From: JAUXEH01 sp965602945
GTDB taxonomy: Bacteria; Acidobacteriota; Aminicenantia; Aminicenantales; Aminicenantaceae
NCBI GenBank assembly: GCA_965602945.1
Contig: CBFDBC010000006.1
Coordinates: 1-41,032, forward strand
DNA: 41,032 nt
Direction of reading: 5' to 3'
Shown here: piece by piece, positions 7,616 through 15,163 of the stretch
Position numbering within the stretch: the stretch's first letter is position 1
Layout of the letters: every line of letters starts with the position of its first letter
The notes under the pieces: model-generated
The model's input: only the letters and a program-made list of their open reading frames with translations
The model's database searches: none
What the model was told of the DNA's origin: nothing
Program-made: the position numbers and the translations under genes

Positions 7616-7936
7616 TCAGGTGTCTTTGTGGTCTTTGTGAACGATTAGCTGATGCTTCTTCAGCTCTCGCCGCAGGGTGGTCAACTCCATTTCCAGGTAT
7701 TCGGCTGCCCTCTGGCGGTTCCCGTGGTTCTTGGACAGGATCCGCACCAGCAGCCGCTTTTCCAGCCGTTCAACCAGAAGATCAAACACACACACATCCT
7801 GTGGGCTCACAAAAAACTCCGGAAAAAGAGCGAGGAAATCATTCAGGAGGATCGCATCGCTGACGTTCCGGAACGAATGAGAGGGAGGATTCTGCATGTC
7901 GGCATCCCCCGATGTCGGAAAACGTTCCGGATTCAT
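7616..7936 (-). CDS. Small Fis-type helix-turn-helix DNA-binding protein
   Basis: 106 residues from ATG 7936; an alternative start at 7897 would give 93 residues. The C-terminal part (about 64-95: RILSKNHGNRQRAAEYLEME, then LTTLRRELKKH) matches the Fis/HTH_8 helix-turn-helix, the same domain that ends NtrC activators. The N-terminal 60 residues have no recognised domain. It lies 49 nt after the single-domain receiver gene on the same strand, so both are probably expressed from the sigma-54 promoter at 8420-8435. A free Fis-type domain next to a free receiver looks like an NtrC protein split into parts without the AAA+ domain. It probably binds DNA as a dimer; the target is unknown. Confidence 0.75.
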   Translation of the reverse strand: MNPERFPTSGDADMQNPPSHSFRNVSDAILLNDFLALFPEFFVSPQDVCVFDLLVERLEKRLLVRILSKNHGNRQRAAEYLEMELTTLRRELKKHQLIVHKDHKDT

Positions 7937-7985
7937 TTCAAGATACCGTCCTTTCCTCCCGGAGAAGTGGAAAGGCCGCCGGGAG

Positions 7986-8381
7986 TCAGATACTTGCTAT
8001 GCGTTTCTCATGCCACAGCTGGGTGTCCAGCACATACTCAATGGCATTGTTCAACTCGTTGAGATCCAGGGGTTTGGAGAAAAAATAGCCGATGGACAGG
8101 TCAAGCAGGATGTCCGTATCCACATCCTCCGGGTAGCCGGAGATCAGGATGACATCGCCCTCATAACCCGATGCACGGAATCGCTCGATCACGTCGAGCC
8201 CGCTCATTTCAGGAAGTCTCAGGTCTGTGATGATCAGATCGATCTTGGCTTTACGGAAGCGCTGCAGAGCTTCACGGGGGGACTCCACGGCAATGACACG
8301 GTACCGGTCCTGCAGCAGGACGGTGAAGGTCTTGCGTATAGTCGGTTCGTCTTCGATGATGAGTACTTTTTTTACGGACAT
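7986..8381 (-). CDS. Single-domain response regulator (CheY-like receiver)
   Basis: 131 residues, receiver domain only. Acidic pocket E10-D11, phosphorylated aspartate D53 in IITDLRLPEM, switch residue in ISGYPED and the conserved lysine in FFSKPLDL. No output domain. It is preceded by a near-perfect sigma-54 promoter (8420-8435) and followed by the Fis-type protein gene. It is therefore probably made under control of the NtrC-like activator encoded upstream, and may compete for phosphate from the kinase or act on the Fis-type protein. The first is a known role of stand-alone receivers; which applies here is inference. Confidence 0.9.
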   Translation of the reverse strand: MSVKKVLIIEDEPTIRKTFTVLLQDRYRVIAVESPREALQRFRKAKIDLIITDLRLPEMSGLDVIERFRASGYEGDVILISGYPEDVDTDILLDLSIGYFFSKPLDLNELNNAIEYVLDTQLWHEKRIASI

Positions 8382-8419
8382 TTTATCACTCTTCCCAATT
8401 GTCTTACGGCCATCACATA

Positions 8420-8435
8420 TGCAGGTTTCGTGCCA
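8420..8435 (-). promoter_or_regulatory. Sigma-54 (-24/-12) promoter before the receiver gene
   Basis: On the minus strand the sequence reads TGGCACGAAACCTGCA, against the consensus TGGCACG-N4-TTGCA. The invariant GG and GC are present with 10 nt between them. Predicted start is near 8409, giving a leader of about 28 nt before ATG 8381. The neighbouring NtrC-type gene supplies the required activator. Confidence 0.78.
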
Positions 8436-8486
8436 AATGCCGAACCTGGCTCCCAGGGGAAAAGAGGGGGAATCTAAGAAAATATA

Positions 8487-8533
8487 TGTAAATACTCGGA
8501 AAAGATGTTTACACCAAGTAAAAACTGTTTACA
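8487..8533. promoter_or_regulatory. Upstream activator sites: paired GTAAA/TTTAC inverted repeats
   Basis: Two inverted repeats of GTAAA and TTTAC. One is at 8518-8532 with a 5-bp spacer, the other at 8488-8512 with a 15-bp spacer, one helical turn longer. The octamer TGTTTACA occurs twice (8506 and 8526), 20 bp apart. They lie about 55-100 bp upstream of the -24 element, the usual distance for sites bound by NtrC-family activators, and directly after the activator gene. Confidence 0.6.
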
Positions 8534-8541
8534 TCCCGCCC

Positions 8542-9876
8542 TCAAACGTCCAGCTGGTAGTCCCGGATCTTCTTGTCCAGGGTGGGACGGCTGATCCCCA
8601 GGATCTGGCTGGCCTGGGTCTTCGAGCCCTTGGCGATCTGGAGCACATGCTGGATGTAGCTTTTTTCCACCTCTTTCAAGGCCACCAGTTTCTGGGGATA
8701 AGGCTTTTTATCACCCGCCTCGAGCGGCAGGTTCTCTTCCAGGATGATGTCCCCTTTGGCCAGGATCACGGCATGGGTCAGGGCATTTTCCAGCTCCCGC
8801 ACGTTTCCTTTCCAGGACCAGTCGATCAGCTTCTGCATGACATGCTCGGGCACCTTGCGCACTGTTTTACGCAGCTCCCGGTTGATCTTCTCCAGCAGGT
8901 ATACCACAAGCGTGGGGACATCCTCCTTGCGCTCCCGAAGCGGCGGGAGCTTGATCTCCACGACTTTAAGGCGCCAGTACAGGTCCTCCCGGAACCGCCC
9001 ATCCTCGATCAGGATCTTCAGGTCCTTGTTGGTGGCTGCGATGATCCGGGCTTCGGTCTTGAGAACCTTCTCCCCTCCCACCTTCATGAAATCCCGGCTC
9101 TCGATCACCCGCAGGAGCTTGGACTGAAGGTTGGGGGACACGTCCCCGATCTCATCCAGGAACAGAGTACCGTTACCGGCTATCTCGAACTTGCCCTTTG
9201 TCTCCTGGACCGCATCGGTGAAAGCCCCCTTGACATGTCCGAACAGCTCGCTCTCTAGCAGCGTGTCCTGGATGGCGGAACAGTTGATGACTATGAACGG
9301 CTCATCCCGGTTGGCGCTGTTGTAGTGGATGGCCTTGGCGCAAAGCTCCTTGCCTGTCCCACTCTCGCCCTGGATCAGTATGTTGGCCCGGTTGTTGACC
9401 ACAGATCCGATCAGCTTGAAGACATCACGCATCTGGGGCGAACTGCCGATGATGTTGTCGATGGTGTATTCCCTCTGTTTCTCCTCCATCAGATAGTGGA
9501 GCTTGCCCTCCAGCTTGCTGACCTGGAAGGCCTTGTTGATGGTGAGGTCCAGTTCCAGGAAATCCAGGGGCTTGACCAGATATTCGAAAGCACCGGACTT
9601 GATGGCCTCCACCGTTGTCTTCATGTCATCGAAGGCTGTGATGATGACGACCAGCGCCTTTGGGTCTATGTCCCGGATCCGCTTGAGTGCCTCCAGGCCG
9701 TCCACATCGGGGAGGCGTATATCAAGGATGACGAGATCGGGCATCGATTCGGAGTATCTCTGCAGCCCCTCCCTGCCATCATCTGCGGTCAGAACCTCGT
9801 ACCCGTTTTTCGAGAAATGAGTGGACAGGGTCTTGAGAATCAGGGGGTCATCGTCGACGATCAAAATGGATTTCAT
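8542..9876 (-). CDS. NtrC-family sigma-54-dependent response regulator
   Basis: 444 residues in three domains. The receiver (1-120) has D8-D9 and the phosphorylated D52 in VILDIRLPD. The AAA+ activator domain has Walker A GESGTGKE, Walker B GTLFLDEIGDV and the arginine-rich DLYWRLKVVEIKLPPLRER segment. The C-terminal Fis-type helix-turn-helix includes GSKTQASQILGISRPTLDKKI. The sigma-54 contact loop reads GAFTDA rather than GAFTGA. The start overlaps the stop of the kinase gene by 4 nt (ATGA), so the pair is a cognate two-component system. Its most likely targets include the sigma-54 promoter immediately downstream. Confidence 0.95.
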   Translation of the reverse strand: MKSILIVDDDPLILKTLSTHFSKNGYEVLTADDGREGLQRYSESMPDLVILDIRLPDVDGLEALKRIRDIDPKALVVIITAFDDMKTTVEAIKSGAFEYLVKPLDFLELDLTINKAFQVSKLEGKLHYLMEEKQREYTIDNIIGSSPQMRDVFKLIGSVVNNRANILIQGESGTGKELCAKAIHYNSANRDEPFIVINCSAIQDTLLESELFGHVKGAFTDAVQETKGKFEIAGNGTLFLDEIGDVSPNLQSKLLRVIESRDFMKVGGEKVLKTEARIIAATNKDLKILIEDGRFREDLYWRLKVVEIKLPPLRERKEDVPTLVVYLLEKINRELRKTVRKVPEHVMQKLIDWSWKGNVRELENALTHAVILAKGDIILEENLPLEAGDKKPYPQKLVALKEVEKSYIQHVLQIAKGSKTQASQILGISRPTLDKKIRDYQLDV

Positions 9877-11336
9877 GGTTCGTCCTCACAGGGAAGCAGG
9901 ATCTCGAAGCAGCTGCCCGCGTCTTCCTGGGCTTTAACACGTATGGTCCCCGAGTGCTGTTCGAGTATCTTGCGCGCGATGGCCAGACCCAGGCCGATCC
10001 CGCTGGCCTTGGTGGTGTAGAACGGCTCGAACACGTTCTCCCAATCCTTGCGGGGAACGCCCCTTCCGTTGTCGGAGATCTCGATCCGCAGCCAGGGACC
10101 GGATGGAGTATCGGTCCGATCGACACGGATATTGATCTTCCCTCCGGTCTCCACCGCCTCGCAGGAATTGCGCAGGATGTTCAGGATGACCTGGCGGACC
10201 TTGTCCGCATCCACACGCACCTGCGGCAGGTCCGCACCGTAGTGTTTCTCGACCGCCACATCCTTGAGCTCGAGGGAATCGGCGATCATCTTGAGCGATC
10301 CGTCGATGATCAGGTCCATGGCGAACCAGTCCAGGTTGAGCTCGGACACCCGCGCGTAGTTCAGCAGTTCCTTGATGAACTTTTCGATCTGGGCGATGCC
10401 TTCCTGCGAGATCTCCAAGTTTACCTGGTCTGCCTCGTCCAGGTTTTCTTTTTCACATAGCTTCTGGATATTCAGCTTCACCGCCGTCAGCGGATTGCGA
10501 ATCTCATGGGCAATACCGGCGGAGATGTGTCCGATCGAGGCCAGCTTCTCGACCTGGATCAGGCGCTTGTTCGCCTCTTCCATCCGCCTCTGCAGCAGCT
10601 GGAGCTGCCCACTCATCTCATTAAAACTCCGAGCCAGGTTTCCGATCTCGTCCTGGGAATGGATGTCGATCTGAAGCGAAAAGTCGCCCCGGCTGATGTG
10701 CTTGGTGCCCTCCACGAGCTTCTGGAGGGGGGTCGTGATCCTGCGAGCCAGCCAGGCTGCACCGATGATCCCGATCAAAAGCCCCAGGACACCGATCCCT
10801 AGCAGCAGCGCGCTGGTGCGCCGCACCTCGGCCTGCATCTCTTCCAGGGAAAGGCCCAGCTTCACGGATCCCCAGCGGATCGTTTCGTCCTGCGGGAAGA
10901 CGGGGACCTCGATCTCGAGCACGTCCACGAGCGGATTGTGCTCGGCATCCAGCAACCGGCGGGGCTGGACTATGGGCTCCCGCGAAGTCAGGACTTCTCC
11001 GAGGTTTGTGTTCTGATAGATGTCATCGAAGCCGATTATGAACTCATTCCCCGCGGCCGGATTGTTGAAGCGATTGTAGAAGATGATGTAGACCAGCGAG
11101 TCGTCTATCCGGGCGTCGAGGTTTTCCTTGAGGGCGTCATAATCGAACCGTACCAGAAGGGGCATGTTCTCCTGGATGATGCTGTTGGCCAGGACCAGGC
11201 CCCTCTCCGTCTGCTCCTGCTCGATGGCGATGACCTCCTGCCTCTGGATCACGACCAGGACCAGGACCATCTGGGCAATGAGCAGGAATATCACCCAAAG
11301 CGCCAGCCGAGTGCGCAGTGTGATGTTCACGGCCAT
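9873..11336 (-). CDS. Membrane sensor histidine kinase with HAMP domain
   Basis: 487 residues. First membrane segment about 11-31; a roughly 150-residue extracytoplasmic sensor region with no recognised fold; second membrane segment about 175-196 (LLLGIGVLGLLIGIIGAAWL); HAMP domain; HisKA with the phosphorylated His277 in AGIAHEIRNPLTAV; and a HATPase with N box ILRNSCEAV, G1 ISDNGRGVP, F box FEPFYTTK and G2 SGIGLGLAIARKIL. The kinase gene starts 7 nt after the stop of a solute-binding protein gene and overlaps the NtrC-type gene by 4 nt, so all three form one operon. The binding protein may deliver the signal; this is inference. Confidence 0.94.
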   Translation of the reverse strand: MAVNITLRTRLALWVIFLLIAQMVLVLVVIQRQEVIAIEQEQTERGLVLANSIIQENMPLLVRFDYDALKENLDARIDDSLVYIIFYNRFNNPAAGNEFIIGFDDIYQNTNLGEVLTSREPIVQPRRLLDAEHNPLVDVLEIEVPVFPQDETIRWGSVKLGLSLEEMQAEVRRTSALLLGIGVLGLLIGIIGAAWLARRITTPLQKLVEGTKHISRGDFSLQIDIHSQDEIGNLARSFNEMSGQLQLLQRRMEEANKRLIQVEKLASIGHISAGIAHEIRNPLTAVKLNIQKLCEKENLDEADQVNLEISQEGIAQIEKFIKELLNYARVSELNLDWFAMDLIIDGSLKMIADSLELKDVAVEKHYGADLPQVRVDADKVRQVILNILRNSCEAVETGGKINIRVDRTDTPSGPWLRIEISDNGRGVPRKDWENVFEPFYTTKASGIGLGLAIARKILEQHSGTIRVKAQEDAGSCFEILLPCEDEP

Positions 11337-11343
11337 ATCTGCC

Positions 11344-12939
11344 CTATCTCTCGAACCTGATGATCTCCATCCTCAAGTAGTAGAAGCCCAGCGGCGGATT
11401 CTTGACTCCTTTGACAAAAGGCTGTACCGCCACCTGGTTCTGCTGTGTGAACAGCGGTATGGCGGGCATCTCGCGGTTCAGGATCTTCTGGATCTGGACG
11501 AAGATCCTGTTGCGGCCGTTCCAGCTCTTCTCCCGCTCCGCCTTCAGAAGGAGACTGTCGAGTTCGGCATTGCTGAACCGGCACAGGTTGGCCGCCGAGT
11601 CCGAGGCAAAGAGAGGCCGTATAAGGTCTTCCGGTCCCGGGAAATCCAGGCGTTTTCCGCTCATTATCATATAGGGCCGCCGGAAATTCCGGACAGTTTC
11701 GATGCTGCGGAAGTACTCCTCCCTCAGCATGATCCCCAGTTCTTTCAACTGCCTGCGGAGCTCGAGATACAGGCGGTGTTTGAAATCGGTCCGGGGCTGC
11801 TCCATCAGCAGAGTGATCTCGGGCAGGTTTTCCGGAGACAGTCCGGATTCCTGCAGCAGCCCCAGGGCCTGCTGCAGGCTGTAGGTGTTCAATTCATCGG
11901 TCAGGTAAAAGCCGGGAAGCTTCGAAGGGATGAAGCTGTGCAGCAGCTGCCGGTGATACCGCGCCTCATACGTGACACGCACGATCTCGGGTTTGTTGAT
12001 GCCGTGCGCGATGGCCCGTCTCACCTGGGGATCGTTCAGGGGGGCGAGATGGCAGCTCATGCCCAGGAAAAAAGGAAAGATGGTGCCGTCCCGGAAGATC
12101 TGATACTCCCCCTGCAGCAGCCTCTTCTCAACCACGGGGATGGCGTGCACGTCGCCCCGGAAAAAGTCTTCCAACTGGTAGTTTGGGCATAGCGCCACGT
12201 ATTCGAGCTGCGGCGTGCCTTTGAAGTAGCCCGGGTTGCGGGCCATCTTCACTCCAACGATGTCCAGGCGCGAGTCCCTGATCCACTCCTCAAACATGAA
12301 AGGACCTGTTCCGGCCGGTTTCTGGAAGAAGCCCCGGCCCTGCTCCAGGACACGCTCACGGGGCAGGATCTTGCAGAACGGCATGCTCAACAGAGACAAG
12401 GCCATGGCATAGGGTCTCGTCCATTGGATCCGGAACGTGTAGCGGTCCACGGCCTGGAAACCGCTGACCTCCCGGGCCCGGCCGGAATGAAATTCCCGGG
12501 CGCCCGTCACTCGATCCAAAAAATAGCCGGCATAGGGAGACCGGTTGGCCGGATCCAGGATCCGCTCCAAAGAGAACTTGACATCTTCGGAAGTGAGCTC
12601 TTCGCCGTGATGGAACCGGACACCCTTGTGCAGCATGAAGCTATGGGAGAGGCCCTCATGGTCTTTGTACCAGTATTCCGCCAAAGCGGATGAAGGATTC
12701 AAGTCCGCATCCAGGGTCACCAGCCCGTCGAAGAGCTGCTCCGAGACGAAGACCGTCGCATCCGGGTGGATGGGGTCCAGCTGAGCCAGGAATGTGTCTC
12801 CGAAGGCCTTGAACCGGAATGTGTTTTGCGAAGAGGAATCGAGGACCACGACAGGATCACGAAGTTCCTCGTTGACCGGTAGGACCGTCAGCGCGGAGAG
12901 GGAGAGGATGAGATAAAAGATCGGCAGCTTGCGATGCAT
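11344..12939 (-). CDS. Extracytoplasmic solute-binding protein, family 5 (peptide/nickel type)
   Basis: 531 residues, typical for ABC transporter substrate-binding proteins of family 5. The N-terminus MHRKLPIFYLILSLSALTVL is a signal peptide without a lipobox cysteine, so the protein is probably soluble in the periplasm. Family landmarks are EQLFDGLVTLDADLNPSSALAEYW, VRFHHGEELTSEDVKFSLER, GTGPFMFEEW, NPGYFKGTPQLEYV, DPQVRRAIAHGIN and a late PLFTQQNQVAV. No permease or ATPase genes are nearby. Instead it leads an operon with a histidine kinase and an NtrC-type regulator, which suggests a role as ligand sensor. A weak TATAAC box at 13028-13023 might start the operon. Confidence 0.88.
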   Translation of the reverse strand: MHRKLPIFYLILSLSALTVLPVNEELRDPVVVLDSSSQNTFRFKAFGDTFLAQLDPIHPDATVFVSEQLFDGLVTLDADLNPSSALAEYWYKDHEGLSHSFMLHKGVRFHHGEELTSEDVKFSLERILDPANRSPYAGYFLDRVTGAREFHSGRAREVSGFQAVDRYTFRIQWTRPYAMALSLLSMPFCKILPRERVLEQGRGFFQKPAGTGPFMFEEWIRDSRLDIVGVKMARNPGYFKGTPQLEYVALCPNYQLEDFFRGDVHAIPVVEKRLLQGEYQIFRDGTIFPFFLGMSCHLAPLNDPQVRRAIAHGINKPEIVRVTYEARYHRQLLHSFIPSKLPGFYLTDELNTYSLQQALGLLQESGLSPENLPEITLLMEQPRTDFKHRLYLELRRQLKELGIMLREEYFRSIETVRNFRRPYMIMSGKRLDFPGPEDLIRPLFASDSAANLCRFSNAELDSLLLKAEREKSWNGRNRIFVQIQKILNREMPAIPLFTQQNQVAVQPFVKGVKNPPLGFYYLRMEIIRFER

Positions 12940-13101
12940 TGTCTATCCATGAAACGACTTGACATTCAGGAGCATCGCAGGAGCAAGATTCGTACCAACC
13001 GATGACATGCGTTCTTCCTCGGGTTATAAGGGATCGTTTCGAGAACAGTCTAACACAAAGGAGTGGTAATGTAAAATATCTTTACAAAAAAAGGCGCCGG
13101 C

Positions 13102-13623
13102 TCACCATTTCCCATCCATCTGGAATTCGGCTCCATCCAGCCAGAATCCCGAATTGGTCAGGGAGTCGAGCTGAGCCTGCAGGAGATCGTAGTGGAATTT
13201 TTCCTCTTCGGAGATTTCCCGGAAGATCTTTTTGGCCGCGGGATCATCCGCCTCGGCCGCTGCCCTCTGAAAAAACTGGATCGCATCCATCTCCAGCTGC
13301 ATGCCGATGCTCAGGGCTTCGGTCTCGCCTTTGCCCTTTCCACTCTTGAGGCGTTCCTTGAGCTTCTCCACCAGCGGCGCCTCTCCCTCCATGTCGCTGC
13401 TTTTTATGTATTTCTTCCAGTCGTCACCGCTCAGGATCTCACTGAATAGATGGCTGAAGGTCTCAAGATGTTTGACCTCTTCCTCGGCGAGGAACCGGAA
13501 CATGTTTTTCCCCTTTTCGTGTTCGGTGACCTCGGCTGCATGATTGAAAAATTTGCGGCCGTTGATCTCCAGCCGTATGGCTCCGATGATAGCCTCCTCG
13601 ATCTGTTTGCTGATCTCTGACAT
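13102..13623 (-). CDS. Rubrerythrin-like ferritin-fold protein
   Basis: 173 residues; ATG at 13623 with an AAGGAGAAA ribosome site. Four-helix ferritin-like domain with diiron ligands in a repeated pattern: E in IGAIRLEINGRKFF, EEEVKH, then E in MQLEMDAIQFFQRAA and EEEKFH. The rubredoxin-like C-terminal domain of classical rubrerythrin is missing; the tail ends FWLDGAEFQMDGKW. Such proteins usually handle iron or peroxide in anaerobes. It is a single gene. The roughly 300-bp region upstream holds repeats but no clear promoter. Confidence 0.88.
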   Translation of the reverse strand: MSEISKQIEEAIIGAIRLEINGRKFFNHAAEVTEHEKGKNMFRFLAEEEVKHLETFSHLFSEILSGDDWKKYIKSSDMEGEAPLVEKLKERLKSGKGKGETEALSIGMQLEMDAIQFFQRAAAEADDPAAKKIFREISEEEKFHYDLLQAQLDSLTNSGFWLDGAEFQMDGKW

Positions 13624-13899
13624 TAAACTTTCTCCTTCATTATGAATTATCTATAAAGGCTTCGCCCTCCAGGCCTTGCCCCGTCCCAGCCTGGCCCCGC
13701 CACAACCTCGACTCGTGGACATTCCATGGTTATGAATTGTCCATTAAAGCTGCCGGCACTTGTGTTTCATGAGACAGCCGATCTCAACTGTTCAAGCAAC
13801 GGCGGCAGGGCGGGCACACAATTTCTATTGTACGCCCATTAGAGCCGGCATTCAATAACCATTCTTAAACACCCATGCGTATTATGGTATCTTTTGAAT
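13624..13899. repeat. Intergenic region with short direct and inverted repeats
   Basis: No gene is supported here. ATGGTTAT (13726-13733) is matched by ATAACCAT (13855-13862), enclosing about 137 bp. A degenerate 24-nt direct repeat around TTATGAATT occurs at 13639-13662 and 13729-13751. ACAATTTCTATTGT (13828 region) is a small palindrome. The region looks like a small non-autonomous repeat element or a regulatory leader, but I cannot decide. Confidence 0.35.
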
Positions 13900-13924
13900 G
13901 CCTGGATGATATCCAGGCTTTTTT
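13900..13924 (+). terminator. Intrinsic terminator read on the plus strand
   Basis: GCCTGGAT (13900-13907), loop gat, ATCCAGGC (13911-13918), then six T (13919-13924). This is a strong stem plus T-tract for plus-strand transcription, yet no plus-strand gene lies within 1 kb upstream. It could end an unannotated small RNA, or stop antisense transcription into the convergent GNAT gene, whose stop codon it touches. Confidence 0.6.
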
Positions 13925-14907
13925 CACTTTGTCCTGCTCAGCACATAAAAATCCCGCTTCTCGCCTCCCGCCTCCAGATACTGGAAATCTACGACCCTGT
14001 ATCCGGCCGCGAACCGGTCGTGGAATGCCCGGCGTGTGAGGTTTCGCCAGGAAATGGGAATCTGCCGGATCCGTGTGTCCGACACGTCGGTCTCCCGGAG
14101 CATAGGGTAAAAATCATAGGGAATCTCGATCAGGACGTGATCCTGGTCCGTATCCAGCTGCAGCGCTTCCGCCACTCTCAGGTCCAGCTCACCGCTCTTC
14201 CCTCGGACACGCATCGATTCGGTGTGCACAAGCCCTGCACCCGACCGAAGGAGCCCCTGGAGATCGATCTCCCCGCGGCTCCCTGGACTCGGATCGTCCA
14301 GGTCCCAGCTAACCTGGAACCGGTCGCTGGGGACATCCAGCCGGTTCAGCCGGCCGGAGAATCCTTCGTAATAGGCATCCTTATAGGCCAGAACCTCCAT
14401 CCCTAATATGTGGATGTTGCGGTAGGCGTTGACACCGGCGAGGGGATCGAAGGTGCAGTAGATGATCCGCACACCCAGCCTTTCCTTCACCTGTTCCCCT
14501 TGAAACTCCTTCAGCCGGACGCCAAGGCCGCCGGCCCGAAGATCAGGCCTCACGGCCGCGTACTGGGAGTAAAAGACCAGGTTTTCGGGATCGCGGAAGG
14601 CGACGGCCTTGTCCTTCACTCCGACGTATCCGTAGGCGAAAGCCGCCAGGTGCTCGGGGCTCCTCGTGAAATTGCCCGTCTTGTCCTCCTCGTACACGGC
14701 GACGAACAGGCTGCCCCCGTCGAACAGGAAGTTCTCGCTCACCAGGTTACGGGCGCCGGCGAGGTGGTCGGCCGGATCATCCCAGATGTCCATCCGCATC
14801 CGTTCGTATTTAAGGTAGTCTTCCCCACTGTCCGAGGTTTCCACCGTGAGCAGAAAGCGTCTGCCCTTGAGTTCGTGTACGGCTTCGAGTGCTGGCATCG
14901 ATTCCAT
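13924..14907 (-). CDS. GNAT-superfamily acetyltransferase-like protein (COG3375 type)
   Basis: 327 residues, longer than a simple GNAT enzyme. The N-terminal half is GNAT-like: RMRMDIWDDPADHLAG, then beta strands with LAAFAYGYVG, and the acetyl-CoA loop YSQYAAVRPDLRAGGLGVRL corresponding to the R/Q-x-x-G-x-G/A region. It is followed by IIYCTFDPLAGVNAYRNIHILG, a hallmark of the uncharacterised COG3375 group. The C-terminal 150 residues are typical of that group and have no assigned role. Substrate unknown. It stands alone. A weak promoter (TTGCAT, 17 bp, CACAAT) is possible in the gap upstream. Confidence 0.75.
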   Translation of the reverse strand: MESMPALEAVHELKGRRFLLTVETSDSGEDYLKYERMRMDIWDDPADHLAGARNLVSENFLFDGGSLFVAVYEEDKTGNFTRSPEHLAAFAYGYVGVKDKAVAFRDPENLVFYSQYAAVRPDLRAGGLGVRLKEFQGEQVKERLGVRIIYCTFDPLAGVNAYRNIHILGMEVLAYKDAYYEGFSGRLNRLDVPSDRFQVSWDLDDPSPGSRGEIDLQGLLRSGAGLVHTESMRVRGKSGELDLRVAEALQLDTDQDHVLIEIPYDFYPMLRETDVSDTRIRQIPISWRNLTRRAFHDRFAAGYRVVDFQYLEAGGEKRDFYVLSRTK

Positions 14908-15017
14908 CTTTCCGGTCTGAAATCCACAGAGATTGTGCTAAATCCAGCGGAAAAATGCAAGCCAACGACTCCGGTTCATAGACCAGACGTAGAGAATAAC
15001 CGGGAGCAATTCGTAAG

Positions 15018-15083
15018 CCGGCCGTCTTCAGTCCGAGTGCATGGGGAGGTGGGGGGGTCTTCCGCTCGGACTGAATAGGCCGG
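15018..15083. repeat. Interspersed hairpin repeat, family 1, copy 1
   Basis: Arms 15018-15039 and 15063-15083 pair over about 21 bp around a 23-nt loop that begins CATGGGGAGGT and ends GGGTCTTC. The copy at 23697-23762 has almost the same loop but a different stem: the central CAGTCCGAG here is CAGTTGGAG there, with the opposite arm changed to keep pairing. Ends are CCGGCC/GGCCGG in both. It lies about 80 bp upstream of the PHP hydrolase start. Confidence 0.8.
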
Positions 15084-15163
15084 GAAGAGGAGTGAAACCA
15101 TTGAACATCCGATCGATTTCATATAAGTTAGTACCCTCAAACACGATCGACACGGAGGGTGGC

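Noticed and set aside
13820..13841. ACAATTTCTATTGT as a PerR/Fur box for the rubrerythrin-like gene
   Set aside because: Too short a match, about 200 bp from the start codon and no promoter at that place.
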